In this document: positions 50,990-60,292 of the stretch, piece by piece | Position numbering within the stretch: the first letter of the stretch is position 1 | How the letters are laid out: each line of letters starts with the position of its first letter | NCBI RefSeq assembly: GCF_003339505.1 | Contig: NZ_QPIW01000012.1 | Location: 62,001 to 126,000, forward strand | Direction of reading: 5' to 3' | Length of the DNA stretch: 64,000 bases | DNA from: Runella aurantiaca | GTDB lineage: Bacteria > Bacteroidota > Bacteroidia > Cytophagales > Spirosomataceae | Position numbers and translations under genes: made by a program | Notes under the pieces: model-generated | Seen by the model: the letters and a program-made list of their open reading frames with translations, nothing else | Databases searched by the model: none | Told to the model about the DNA's origin: nothing

Positions 50990-51421
50990 ATGCCAACAAA
51001 CAGCAGTGAAGACACGCCAGACCTGAGTTTACCGAAGTTCTATCATGGCACGAAGGCCAATTTGAAACAGGGAGACCTGATTGAGCCCGGCTTTAATTCA
51101 AACTACGGCAAAAGCAAGAAAGCGTCTTATGTCTATCTAACCGCCACCTTGGATGCGGCCATTTGGGGAGCGGAACTTGCTTTGGGCGACGCCCCTGGCC
51201 GAATTTACATCGTAGAGCCAACCGGCCCGATAGAAGACGACCCCAATTTGACGGACAAAAAATACCCGGGCAACCCAACCAAGTCTTACCGTACAAAGAG
51301 CCCGCTTCGGGTCTCGGGCGAGGTCACCGAATGGCAGGGACACGCTCCAGAACAGCTAAATGCCATGAAGGAGCATCTTGAACGGCTAAAACAACTGGGG
51401 ATTGAGGCAATCGAGGATTGA
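50990..51421 (+). CDS. arr: NAD(+)-rifampin ADP-ribosyltransferase
   Basis: The enzyme moves ADP-ribose from NAD+ to the ansa-chain hydroxyl of rifamycins, inactivating them. At 143 residues from the ATG at 50990 it matches the family size. KFYHGTKANLKQGDLIEPGF, YVYLTATLDAAIWGAELA, RIYIVEPTGPIEDDPN and KSPLRVSGEV are hallmark segments, and the His of YHGTK, the Tyr region and the Asp of the EDDPN loop are kept. The frame extends upstream to 50867, but that runs through the palindrome and is rejected. Arr genes are known integron cassettes and also common chromosomal genes, so resistance in this host is likely but unproven. Confidence 0.93.
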   Translation: MPTNSSEDTPDLSLPKFYHGTKANLKQGDLIEPGFNSNYGKSKKASYVYLTATLDAAIWGAELALGDAPGRIYIVEPTGPIEDDPNLTDKKYPGNPTKSYRTKSPLRVSGEVTEWQGHAPEQLNAMKEHLERLKQLGIEAIED

Positions 51422-51431
51422 GTGAAATAAA

Positions 51432-51460
51432 AATAGTGAGCCATTTTCAGACTCACTATT
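51432..51460 (-). terminator. Terminator between convergent arr and the oxidoreductase gene
   Basis: A perfect 9-bp stem (AATAGTGAG at 51432-51440 with CTCACTATT at 51452-51460) is followed by TTTTATTT on the - strand. It may also act on arr. Confidence 0.75.
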
Positions 51461-51467
51461 GACACAT

Positions 51468-52112
51468 TTAGACACTGGCGATAAATGGCGCTTTTCTAAC
51501 AAACGTCTGGGTAAACAGCTGTTGAATAAGAAAATGAGCCAAATCAGTCGCGCTTATTTTGTCCCCAAGACAATCTTCCAAACTGACATGAATCTGACCA
51601 TGGTCGCCGGTTTGTTCAATTAAAGGAAGTCTCACTAAGGTCCAATCAACATTGCTATTTGTCAAAATATCAAACTCAGACTGCTTATTAGCCGTTGAAA
51701 TTGGATAATTTTTTCTCATCCAGTCTGTTGCGAAAGCGGTTTTGGGGCTTTTATTATCCAAAGGAGTATCCACATTCAGCCCAGTGGTTACGATATAACG
51801 ATGAACATTATACTTATTCATCGCCTGAATAACATTGGCAGTTGATTGGCCAAAGATAGTAGGTTCGCTTGGAGGAATTCCCAAACCTAGTGTGCTAATC
51901 ACGGCGTGACAACCTTTAACTAAGGTATCGACAGTACTATAAATGGCTACATCACCCTTAACAACTTCGACAAGTGGGCTATTGAGAGGAAAATTATCGG
52001 GATTCCTAAGAAGAATTTTGAGTTGAAACCCTTGATTTATCAGTTGCTTTACAAGGTATTTTCCCGATTTACCCGTACCGCCAATTACTGCGATTTTTAT
52101 ATTATTTTTCAT
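51468..52112 (-). CDS. NAD(P)H-binding atypical SDR family protein
   Basis: This 214-residue Rossmann-fold protein has the dinucleotide loop IAVIGGTGKSGKYLVKQL at the N-terminus, VVKGDVA, AVISTLGLG and VHRYIVTTGLN. This is the NAD(P)-binding family of atypical short-chain dehydrogenases (like biliverdin reductase B or NmrA-type proteins). It lacks the classical YxxxK catalytic pair in a clear position, so it could be a reductase or a redox sensor. Substrate unknown. Converges with arr. Confidence 0.85.
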   Translation of the reverse strand: MKNNIKIAVIGGTGKSGKYLVKQLINQGFQLKILLRNPDNFPLNSPLVEVVKGDVAIYSTVDTLVKGCHAVISTLGLGIPPSEPTIFGQSTANVIQAMNKYNVHRYIVTTGLNVDTPLDNKSPKTAFATDWMRKNYPISTANKQSEFDILTNSNVDWTLVRLPLIEQTGDHGQIHVSLEDCLGDKISATDLAHFLIQQLFTQTFVRKAPFIASV

Positions 52113-52410
52113 TTTTGTACTTTATAAAATTTCAGCCAACAATTATATCCGTGCTTGACCAAATGGACAAGACGAATGCGCGAAAGCCTTTTTGGCTTTC
52201 GTAATAAGAAGCGTCAATATTTTATAAAGAGATTTGAATAGGTCAAAAGTACAAAAAATAGGACATTACACAAGCCAATGGTCTATTTCCAAATCATGGG
52301 TAACGCAAATAAGAAGGGAATTCAACGGCGCTATTCCAGTTCGAAATTGAACCCCATTGCGTGGTGTTTCTGTAATTCTGTTAATTTAGGGGCGATAATT
52401 ATTCAAACCT
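52113..52410. other. Divergent intergenic region
   Basis: About 300 nt between the oxidoreductase and glycosidase genes. It contains a small perfect hairpin (CGAAAGCC at 52181-52188, GGCTTTCG at 52194-52201). No gene and no convincing promoter were recognised. Confidence 0.4.
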
Positions 52411-54828
52411 ATGATGAAACATAAACACTTCCTTGGACTCTTTTTCGCCTCAGGAATCGGCTTTCACCTTCCTGCGCAAAAGGTTATTCCGCAAAGCATT
52501 GCCCCCGTTTTTGCCAATGCTGAAAGCATCACTGGCCGACCAAACTATCTCGATAGTCCTTTCAACACCGCTGGCGACAGGCTTTACATGGTAGGACACC
52601 AAAACGGTACGTTTCCCGATTTGGGCTGGCACGTCAAAGGCGAAATGGGCGGCATTTGGCATCATCCCATCAAACTCATGGATGGTTTTGAGGCGAGCGT
52701 CACCGTCGACGATGCCACCGTAGCACTCACCAAGGCCGATACGTTTGTCAATTACCCATTTGGCAACAAACATATTTTCAATACTTTTTCAGAAAAAATA
52801 ACCGTCGAACGCCTTCAATTTGTAGCCGATGGAAAAAGTGCGGTCTACGTCGAGTTTTTGGTCAAAAACAAGACCAACAATAAACTCAACGTGACGCTAG
52901 ACCTCAAAGCTATTTCCAACCTCATGCCCGTTTGGCTGGGTGAGCGCACCGGAATGGTGGACGGAAAAGATGCCGCGACCTTTCGTTCGGTGGACAATTT
53001 TTGGGTGGCCAAAGACGCCCTCAATCCGTGGTATGCGGTGTATGGTTCTAGCATAAACGGCACACCCTCAAGTACTTCAGAAGTCAATCTCACCAAGCCC
53101 AATGTCTCAACGAGCCGCACCCAATACACCTTTGAAATCGCGCCCAATGGCGTTTTTAGCTTTCCGTTGATTATTGCGGGGTCTTCAAAAAGCGAAGCCG
53201 AGGCCATACAGGCGTTTAAGGAAGTGCGCGAAAATGCCTTTGCCTTGATTTCAAAAAAGAAAGCAAGATTTGAGCAAATCAATCAAAAATCCCGCATTAC
53301 GCTCAACGACAAAGAACTTGAAACGGCGTTTCGTTGGGTCAAATACAACACCGACTGGCTCATCGTCGACGTGGCGGACCAAGGTCGTGGCGTAAGTGCG
53401 GGCCTGCCCGATTATCCGTGGTGGTTTGGTGGCGACATGGTCTACACCCTCAAAGGACTGATTGCTACTGGGCAAAAGTCGCTGACTTACAGCACGATTG
53501 ACCTCATCCAGCGCATCTCCGAAAAGACCAACGGCAACGGCCGAATCGTCCATGAAGTATCTACTAATGGCGCGGTTTTTAACCCGGGCAACGTCAACGA
53601 AACCCCGCAATTTGTGTCCCTGATTTGGGAGGTGTTTTGCTGGACGGGCGACCGCGCATTTCTAAACAAATACTTTCTGGGCATTGAAAAAGGGCTAGAT
53701 TGGCTCATCAAAGAAAACGACAAAGACGGCAATTCGCTGCCCGATGGATTTGGAATGATGGAGATTCACGGCATGAATTCCGAGATGATTGACGTAGCGG
53801 CCTACTCCCAAAAAGGTTTTGCCGATGCGGCCCAAATGGCGGCGATTTTGGGAAAGAATGCGTTGGCAAAAAGCTACCAAGACAAAGCAGACCTCATCAA
53901 AGCAAAAATCAATAAAGACTTTTGGGTGGAGGAATTTGGCTCATATGCTGATTTTATCGGCACCAAAGAACAAGCATTACACTTGGTTCAAGACGCCATC
54001 GTGCGCGCCGACACCCTCAAAAAACCTTGGGCCGTCAAAGAATTAAAAGACACAAAAACCAAAATTGAGACTTACGAAGCAGGACTAAAAAAGGGATTTG
54101 TGATGCACCACAACTGGGTCGTAAATACCCCGATGGAAATGGGCATTGCCGATAAAGAAAAGGCCATTGCAGCGTTGGAAACCGCTAAAAAATTCACCAA
54201 TCCCTTCGGAATGTTTGTGACGGGAATCGACCGCGACGAAACCGCTGGAACCGACGAAGGCTCTTTTGCCGCCGTATCCGACAAAAAAATATTTACCTAC
54301 ACGGGCGCCGTCATGACGCTACCCACGGGGGTACAAGCCGTGGCAGAAAACAACTACGGGCGTCCCAATGAGGCCTATAATTTGCTCAAAAAGATGACCA
54401 AATCGTTCAGTTACGCGTTTCCCGGCTCCATTTATGAGGTTTCACCCGACTACGGTATGATGACCCAAGCTTGGAACATGTACGCTTTTGGGGAGCCCAT
54501 CATCAAGCAGTTTTTTGGCATCAAACCCCTCGCCCACCAAAAAAAAATCAGGCTTTCGCCGCTGCTCCCTGCGGCATTGACGGAAGGAAAAGTTGAAAAT
54601 GTGGCCGTCGGAACAAATGAAATTTCGGTGGTGTTCAAACAAACGACGGGCAGCGATACGTTTAATATCAACCAAAAATCAGCCGACTGGAATATTGTTT
54701 TGGCCCAGCCCAAAGGCAAATACACCCGATGGATTTTGAATGGCAAACCAGTGCAACCTGACACCTTTGGTGACACAGAGCAGGTTTCAGTTTCGGGGAA
54801 CACTGTTCGTTTTGAGCTTTTTAAATAA
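52411..54828 (+). CDS. Exported six-hairpin glycosidase (glycogen-debranching/GH15-like)
   Basis: This 805-residue protein has a signal peptide (to about 22), an N-terminal beta-sandwich (about 30-290) and an (alpha/alpha)6 barrel of the amylo-alpha-1,6-glucosidase/glucoamylase-like superfamily. Barrel landmarks are ETAFRWVKYNTDWLIVD, GLPDYPWWFGGDMVYTLKG (a likely catalytic acid region), NGRIVHEVSTNGAVFNPGN, DKDGNSLPDGFGMMEIHG and GTDEGSFAAVSDKK. A small beta domain ends the chain. It should hydrolyse an alpha-glucan or related sugar in the periplasm or outside; linkage is not certain. It stands alone with no Sus partners immediately beside it. Confidence 0.82.
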   Translation: MMKHKHFLGLFFASGIGFHLPAQKVIPQSIAPVFANAESITGRPNYLDSPFNTAGDRLYMVGHQNGTFPDLGWHVKGEMGGIWHHPIKLMDGFEASVTVDDATVALTKADTFVNYPFGNKHIFNTFSEKITVERLQFVADGKSAVYVEFLVKNKTNNKLNVTLDLKAISNLMPVWLGERTGMVDGKDAATFRSVDNFWVAKDALNPWYAVYGSSINGTPSSTSEVNLTKPNVSTSRTQYTFEIAPNGVFSFPLIIAGSSKSEAEAIQAFKEVRENAFALISKKKARFEQINQKSRITLNDKELETAFRWVKYNTDWLIVDVADQGRGVSAGLPDYPWWFGGDMVYTLKGLIATGQKSLTYSTIDLIQRISEKTNGNGRIVHEVSTNGAVFNPGNVNETPQFVSLIWEVFCWTGDRAFLNKYFLGIEKGLDWLIKENDKDGNSLPDGFGMMEIHGMNSEMIDVAAYSQKGFADAAQMAAILGKNALAKSYQDKADLIKAKINKDFWVEEFGSYADFIGTKEQALHLVQDAIVRADTLKKPWAVKELKDTKTKIETYEAGLKKGFVMHHNWVVNTPMEMGIADKEKAIAALETAKKFTNPFGMFVTGIDRDETAGTDEGSFAAVSDKKIFTYTGAVMTLPTGVQAVAENNYGRPNEAYNLLKKMTKSFSYAFPGSIYEVSPDYGMMTQAWNMYAFGEPIIKQFFGIKPLAHQKKIRLSPLLPAALTEGKVENVAVGTNEISVVFKQTTGSDTFNINQKSADWNIVLAQPKGKYTRWILNGKPVQPDTFGDTEQVSVSGNTVRFELFK

Positions 54829-54846
54829 AAACACAGCCACTAGAAA

Positions 54847-55146
54847 ATGGACAACGCTCAAAACAAGGACCTGATTTTACGGGAAAAACTGGCCATCCAA
54901 CGAACAATTTTGGCCAATCAATCCACTTTTTTGTCATTTTTGCGCACGTCCATGTATTTTCTGGTGGCTGGACTGAGCATGAAAAGTCTGTTGAAAATAG
55001 AAAGCGCTTTGTCCATTCAAATCCTCTTCTTTGGGTGTTCTTTCATCCTTCTCACCGTGGGTACCATTAACTATTTCAGGCAAAGCAAAAAAATAAAGGA
55101 AAGTGAAATCCACATTGGCAATTACAAAAAAGAGCATCTCGAATAA
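54847..55146 (+). CDS. DUF202 family membrane protein
   Basis: The protein has 99 residues with two membrane helices (about 38-55 and 60-78). The N-terminal motif ILREKLAIQRTILANQSTFL and SFLRTSMYF match DUF202 (YidH-like), which in eukaryotes appears at the end of VTC/SPX proteins. Function is unknown. It is 18 bp after the glycosidase and 11 bp before a GNAT gene on the same strand, suggesting one transcript. Confidence 0.85.
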   Translation: MDNAQNKDLILREKLAIQRTILANQSTFLSFLRTSMYFLVAGLSMKSLLKIESALSIQILFFGCSFILLTVGTINYFRQSKKIKESEIHIGNYKKEHLE

Positions 55147-55157
55147 ATACCAATCCA

Positions 55158-55613
55158 ATGGAGATAAGACAATACAACAGTGCTGATCAAGAACAGATTA
55201 TCCAACTCTTACGGCTCAACACCCCAGAATACTTTTCGCCCGACGAGGAAGATGATTTAGTGTATTATTTAGCGCACCACGTCGAATATTATTACGTGGT
55301 GGAAAAAGACGGCGTAGTGGTTGGTTGCGGCGGCATCAATCTCGCCGACGACGGCATCACGGCCAAAATCTCTTGGGATATTGTACATCCTGACTATCAA
55401 GGAAAAGGCATTGGCAGCGCTTTGACAAAGTACCGAATCGAACGAATCAAGGAAATGGAAGGGATAAAAACCATTTCGGTCCGAACATCGCAACTGGTGT
55501 ATCCTTTTTATCAAAAATTCGGTCTCGAACTCAAAGAAATTGTGGAAGATTTTTGGGCCGAAGGCTTCGATATGTACCGCATGGAATGTGATTTAGCAAC
55601 GACCCAACCCTAA
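55158..55613 (+). CDS. GNAT N-acetyltransferase
   Basis: This 151-residue acetyl-CoA-dependent acetyltransferase has MEIRQYNSADQEQIIQLLRL, VVGCGGINLADDG, the acetyl-CoA loop DYQGKGIGSALTKYRI (Q-x-x-G-x-G/A pattern) and VYPFYQKFGLEL. Substrate unknown. Last gene of a probable glycosidase-DUF202-GNAT transcript. Confidence 0.87.
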   Translation: MEIRQYNSADQEQIIQLLRLNTPEYFSPDEEDDLVYYLAHHVEYYYVVEKDGVVVGCGGINLADDGITAKISWDIVHPDYQGKGIGSALTKYRIERIKEMEGIKTISVRTSQLVYPFYQKFGLELKEIVEDFWAEGFDMYRMECDLATTQP

Positions 55614-55623
55614 ACTTACTCAT

Positions 55624-55667
55624 GCAAAGTCGCCGAGAACAGACTCTTTGCGTCTCGGCGACTTTGC
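55624..55667. repeat. Long perfect palindrome (GCAAAGTCGCCGAGA)
   Basis: A perfect 15-bp inverted repeat (55624-55638 with 55653-55667) has a 14-nt loop that itself contains CTTTGCG. It lies between convergent genes, but neither side has a proper U-tract. The sequence resembles the 'CGCAAAGTCGCAGAGACGC' dispersed repeats seen in many bacterial genomes. Confidence 0.75.
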
Positions 55668-55682
55668 GTGAAAAAATGCGGC

Positions 55683-58664
55683 TTAAGGCCGTTTCAACAA
55701 CTCTTCCAACGTATATATTTTTCCATTGACAAGCACGTAGCGTACGCGCTGCGCGTCACGAATATTTTGGAGTGGGTTGCCCTCTACGATGCTGATATTG
55801 GCAATTTTTCCTACTTCCAACGTTCCCAAATCTTTATCAACATTGAGGCTTTTTGCGGCATTAATCATCGAGGTTTGTAAGGCTTGAAAGGGCGTAAATC
55901 CACTTTCTACATAACTCCAAAGCTCTACGTGCAAGCTCGTGCCGTAGGGCATAATAGGCGAATCCGTGCCGCTCGTGATGCGCGCCCCGCTGTCCAGAAG
56001 TCGCTTGGCAACTTTGCCCGAATTGGCATAATTCAGCACAATGGCCGAAGGTTGGCTTTTCATCTGTTGGGCCGTTTCCAGCATCCCAGTGCGGTAGTAA
56101 GCAGGATACAATTGCCGAAACTGCGGCGTATCAAACAGGCTCGTATCTCTCGTAATGGTGCTCCAATACCCGCCCGAAAGCGCCAATGTAGGCGTAATCA
56201 CCATTTTTGACTGACTGATGATTTGCACTACATCTTCATAGCTATGGGCCGTTGAGGTCAGCTTGGGCGAATACCCCCGGCGACTCGTAGCGCCGAGGTG
56301 CTCCACCGCATCCACGCCGTACCGAGCGGCAGGAAAAATCTCGTGCGACGATATAGTCATGCCGTTTTGGTGGGCGTATTCGGTGATTTTTTGCTGCCAT
56401 TCATCGGGCATCCGCACGTAGGTTTTGATAAGGTCGTAGCCCAATCGGTTGGCGCGGTTGAGTTCGAGTTTAAGCTGTGCTTCCGAGCCGATGGCCGTGG
56501 CCATGTTGTAATAAATGCGACCGCCGTCGGTGAGGGCCCCCGTCAAAAAGTGAAACGGCCCGGGGCGTCTGCCGCTGTGCCATGCTTCGCGCTGCTCTAC
56601 GGCATCATAAGGGTCAGAACCCGGCTCGCGCACCGTCGTAATGCCATAAGCCAGCCAAATCCGTCCCGTTTTTTCGCCAAACTGCGCATCGAGGTGAGAA
56701 TGTGTTTCAAACAACCCGGGCATCACAGTCAGGTTGGACGCATCCACTTTGCGGTAATTGGCGGGGTAATTAGTGCGGTGCGGTTGAATCGCTTTGATGC
56801 GACTATCTTCCACCACCAAGTCGACGTTGGTAAGTAATTTTTCATTTTTTCCGTCAAACAACCGCCCCGCATGAATCACGACGGTGCCTTTGGGCTTGGC
56901 ATTGGTCCACGTCAAGTCGAGCGGAATATCCTGCTTGCTTGTGTCGGCGAGGGCTACTTTCCGCAGGTGGTCGGTGGCCACGTACACCAACGATTTTGAA
57001 TCACCCGTCCACGTAGGTGCTTCGGCCAACTCCGACGTAACGGCGCGGGGTTGACCCTTAAATTGACCATCTTCGTTGACATCAATGACCCACAGCAAAG
57101 CGTCTTTGACGTAGGCCAGTTTGGTGCCATCGGGCGACCAAATCGGGCCGTTGCGGTAGCGCATCGCGGGGGTTTGGTAGGGTATGGGCGTATCGAAACT
57201 AACCGCTTGTCCGCTTTCGGAATTGACCAATAAAAACTTACTTACCCCTTCGCGAAACTTGGAAGAATACGCTTCCAACGCCGCCAGCAACACGTATTTC
57301 CCATTCGGCGACCACGAAGGTTGCCCTGGCTGAAACATAGGTTTGTAGACCGCTTTGGTCACATTGGTGGTCAAATCCATGATTTGTAGCACCGTTCCTA
57401 CGGCCAGCGTATTACGCAGGCCCTGTTTCATAAACGCAATCTTTTTACCGTCGGCCAACCACGAACCCTGAAATTCATCGTCGGCGGTTTGGGTCAATTG
57501 AGTGATTTTTCGGGTCGAAAGCTCTAACGTGTACAAATCCATGTTGCCCGTTCGGTCGGCGGAAAAGAGTAGCTTTTTTCCATCTGGCGACCACGCTAAG
57601 TCGGTTTCATAATACACATCGTCAGTCAGCTTTACCGGTTTAGGTAGGCCAATCGTCAGCAGCCACACATCACCGAGCGCAATAAAAGCCACCTGCTTGC
57701 CATCAGGCGATACCACTGGGCTACGAATGCCTTTTACTGTTTTTAAAGAAGGGCCATCAAAATCATAAGTTTTTCGTTGATACACGGGCGTACTGACCGT
57801 CATCGTCACCTGAAACGGCACTTCTACGCTGCCGCCATCTTCGGCACCACGCCGCTTGATTTTTCCGTCAGTGGTGTACAAAATACTCCCGTTGGCCTCC
57901 CACGCCGCCCGAAAAGGAAACACATCATCGCCTGTTTTGCTCAACGGAACAATTTTGCCCGTTGCCACTTCGACCGACAACAGCGAAGTTTCGGCAACAG
58001 TCAATAATTGGTAACTAATCCATTTACCATCTCTGCTCCATGCTGGCGCACTCGGCGTGCCTTTTCCCGCTGGAGCCAGCAATTTTTCAGTACCATCCTC
58101 CAACAGCAGATAAATACCCGCGCCATTGGCCCGACTTGACGCAAAAGTCAATGTCTTGCCATCGGGCGAATAAGCAGGGGTATAATCGTGCTCCAAATGA
58201 GTGGTGAGGGCGGTAGCGGTACCCGTTGAAAGGTCAATTTTCCAGATGTCATAATTTCCCTTTCGGTCCGAAGAACAAACAATGCTTTTGCTATCGGGTG
58301 CCCAGAAAGGTTCGCGGTGGTCGTAGGGGCCAGAGGTATGTTGTTTGAGGTCTTTTCCTTCTTTATTTACACTCCAAATATGGTACGTGCCTCCCCGATA
58401 CGACTGAAAAGCAACCCGTTGCCCATCGGGACTCCAGCAAGGTTGGCGGTCGTCGCCCATGCCGTCGGTCAGTGATTTAGCCACTCCGCCTTTGGCGGAA
58501 AGCGTGTAAATGGTTCCCTGCAAATCAATGGCAATGGTTTGGCCGTCGGGCGAGAGCGCCATCGCCATATTGGTTCCTTCATTGACCGTAATTTGTTTGG
58601 AATCAAGACGCTGGGCCGCGACGTGCATCGAAAAAAATAAAAATGCGATGGTATAAAATTTCAT
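55683..58664 (-). CDS. Exported TolB-propeller/amidohydrolase fusion protein
   Basis: About 993 residues. A signal peptide (FYTIAFLFFSMHVAAQ) is followed by two TolB/WD40-like propellers made of WSPDGKKLLF and WSPDGQRVAF-type blades (to about residue 640). A C-terminal amidohydrolase follows, with GRLFDGKNEK, metal motif LFETHSHLD, SSHEIFPAARYG, VEHLGAT, ITSGTDSPI and YVLVNGKIYT. The same architecture occurs in secreted Bacteroidota imidazolonepropionase-like hydrolases. Substrate unknown, plausibly a peptide or cyclic amide. It is the third gene of a susC-susD operon. The frame extends upstream to 58742; the Met at 58664 starts a proper signal peptide. Confidence 0.88.
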   Translation of the reverse strand: MKFYTIAFLFFSMHVAAQRLDSKQITVNEGTNMAMALSPDGQTIAIDLQGTIYTLSAKGGVAKSLTDGMGDDRQPCWSPDGQRVAFQSYRGGTYHIWSVNKEGKDLKQHTSGPYDHREPFWAPDSKSIVCSSDRKGNYDIWKIDLSTGTATALTTHLEHDYTPAYSPDGKTLTFASSRANGAGIYLLLEDGTEKLLAPAGKGTPSAPAWSRDGKWISYQLLTVAETSLLSVEVATGKIVPLSKTGDDVFPFRAAWEANGSILYTTDGKIKRRGAEDGGSVEVPFQVTMTVSTPVYQRKTYDFDGPSLKTVKGIRSPVVSPDGKQVAFIALGDVWLLTIGLPKPVKLTDDVYYETDLAWSPDGKKLLFSADRTGNMDLYTLELSTRKITQLTQTADDEFQGSWLADGKKIAFMKQGLRNTLAVGTVLQIMDLTTNVTKAVYKPMFQPGQPSWSPNGKYVLLAALEAYSSKFREGVSKFLLVNSESGQAVSFDTPIPYQTPAMRYRNGPIWSPDGTKLAYVKDALLWVIDVNEDGQFKGQPRAVTSELAEAPTWTGDSKSLVYVATDHLRKVALADTSKQDIPLDLTWTNAKPKGTVVIHAGRLFDGKNEKLLTNVDLVVEDSRIKAIQPHRTNYPANYRKVDASNLTVMPGLFETHSHLDAQFGEKTGRIWLAYGITTVREPGSDPYDAVEQREAWHSGRRPGPFHFLTGALTDGGRIYYNMATAIGSEAQLKLELNRANRLGYDLIKTYVRMPDEWQQKITEYAHQNGMTISSHEIFPAARYGVDAVEHLGATSRRGYSPKLTSTAHSYEDVVQIISQSKMVITPTLALSGGYWSTITRDTSLFDTPQFRQLYPAYYRTGMLETAQQMKSQPSAIVLNYANSGKVAKRLLDSGARITSGTDSPIMPYGTSLHVELWSYVESGFTPFQALQTSMINAAKSLNVDKDLGTLEVGKIANISIVEGNPLQNIRDAQRVRYVLVNGKIYTLEELLKRP

Positions 58665-58777
58665 TTGCAGCAGGTTAAGATACGGAGAATAAAAAGGTTT
58701 GGGTGGAAACACGTTTGCCCATTTACTGGGCTGAATCAGCAAAGGGGCAAACGTTCCTAAACTACGAATAAAAAAGC

Positions 58778-60241
58778 TTATTTATAAATTGCCATTGCGT
58801 CAAAAACCCCCGGTACGGGTTTGGGTGAAAGCGGATTTCCGTTGATTTCGTTTTGCGAATAGATAAAACGCATCGGCAATTTATCCCCCGCGTTGGGAGT
58901 CAACTTTATCCCTGTTGGGCTGGTGCGATTGCGGCGTTCATCGTTCCAACCGATGGTTTGACAATAAAAAGCCACGTAGCGTTCTTCCAAAATTTCCCGC
59001 ATGAGCGCATCATTTTGGGCAATTCCGTCGGTATTTTCCATGCCTCCTTTTACAAAATCAGCTTCTGCATAAGGCAGGTATTTATACGAAAAATTGGCCG
59101 CTGTCACGCTATTTATGTAGCCGCCACCCGTGTTCATAAACGCCCGGTATTCGTTCAGATACGCGAGTGCATCCGCAAAACTGCCCGCCCGTAGGGCCAT
59201 TTCGGCCTGAGTTAGTTTATTTTCCTGAAACGTCACCAACGGAAACGCCGCATCTACGCTCATAAAACCTACCTGCGTAGCCCGTTTTTGGGTATTCGGC
59301 TCCACGCGATTGGGCACGTTGACCCCCTGACGCAAATAATAAAAATTAAAACGGGCCGTTTCGTCGGTTTTGGCATTGCCCCGGTAGGTGGTGGTGAGCG
59401 TTGGGTCAATCAGTTTTAACAAATGACAAGGAGCATTGGCTTTAGTAACGGCCGCCCCATCGCCAATCCTACTCACTGCTAAGAAGTTATAAATAAAATT
59501 TTGATTTTGCCCCTGAATAGCCCCGTGCGGCATGTACATGGAATTGGTGGCTTTGCTTACGCCTTTTGCCGCCGCGGCCGCCGCCAATGGGTACTCTTTG
59601 GTATCGGTATAAAACCGGGCTTTGAGCGTGTAGGCCACTTCAATCCACTTTTTTGGGTCCCCACCCAGCAGCACATCCGTGCCAGCACGCGGTACGCCCA
59701 CGCCCGTTTCGAGGTCTTTGATGGCTTCGTCCAGCAGTTTTTGCACACCAGCGTAGACTTCGGTTTGGGTGTCATATTTTGCATTCGGAAATTCTTCCAA
59801 TTGAGCCGCCTGCGAAAAAGGAATATCTCCGTAGAGCGAAGTCATGGTTCCCATGTTGTGGGCCATCAGTACTTTGGTCATTCCCGCCAATACCTTGACG
59901 CCCTGCGGTTCAATTTTGGCCAACAACAGGCGTGCATTGCGGTGAATACCGTAGTAGCTGCTGCTCCACATGCCGTCAAAATAAGAACCCGCCACATTGT
60001 AAACGTGAAAATCGGCCCATTGACGGTCGTAACCGAAATAATAGCCGCTCCAAATACTCGACAAAAGCGAGTTGTAGCCTTCGTGTACCGAGGCCGCGGC
60101 CAACTCAATGCCCGTAAACATCAACTCGGCGGGCGCATCGGTCGGGTTGTTCAAATCATCGTTCAGGTTACTCACAAGGGAGTCGCAGGCCGTCAGGGAT
60201 AACGTGATGGCAAGTGCGGCGGTGGAAATATATTTTTTCAT
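58778..60241 (-). CDS. SusD/RagB-family outer-membrane lipoprotein
   Basis: This 487-residue lipoprotein has a signal and lipobox (ALAITLSLTAC), followed by the SusD-like_2 pattern with TPR-type helices (NLNDDLNNPTDAPAELMFTGI, GMTKVLMAHNMGTMTSLYGDIPF) and a late EILEERYVAFYCQTIGWNDERR. SusD proteins sit on the outer leaflet and hand substrates to the SusC channel. This sub-family often belongs to peptide or unknown-substrate systems rather than glycans. It starts 51 bp after susC ends. Confidence 0.92.
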   Translation of the reverse strand: MKKYISTAALAITLSLTACDSLVSNLNDDLNNPTDAPAELMFTGIELAAASVHEGYNSLLSSIWSGYYFGYDRQWADFHVYNVAGSYFDGMWSSSYYGIHRNARLLLAKIEPQGVKVLAGMTKVLMAHNMGTMTSLYGDIPFSQAAQLEEFPNAKYDTQTEVYAGVQKLLDEAIKDLETGVGVPRAGTDVLLGGDPKKWIEVAYTLKARFYTDTKEYPLAAAAAAKGVSKATNSMYMPHGAIQGQNQNFIYNFLAVSRIGDGAAVTKANAPCHLLKLIDPTLTTTYRGNAKTDETARFNFYYLRQGVNVPNRVEPNTQKRATQVGFMSVDAAFPLVTFQENKLTQAEMALRAGSFADALAYLNEYRAFMNTGGGYINSVTAANFSYKYLPYAEADFVKGGMENTDGIAQNDALMREILEERYVAFYCQTIGWNDERRNRTSPTGIKLTPNAGDKLPMRFIYSQNEINGNPLSPKPVPGVFDAMAIYK

Positions 60242-60292
60242 TTTTTTGTCATTTTGGAGATTAAAAATCCGAAAGGCAGGTATCTGTATTTA

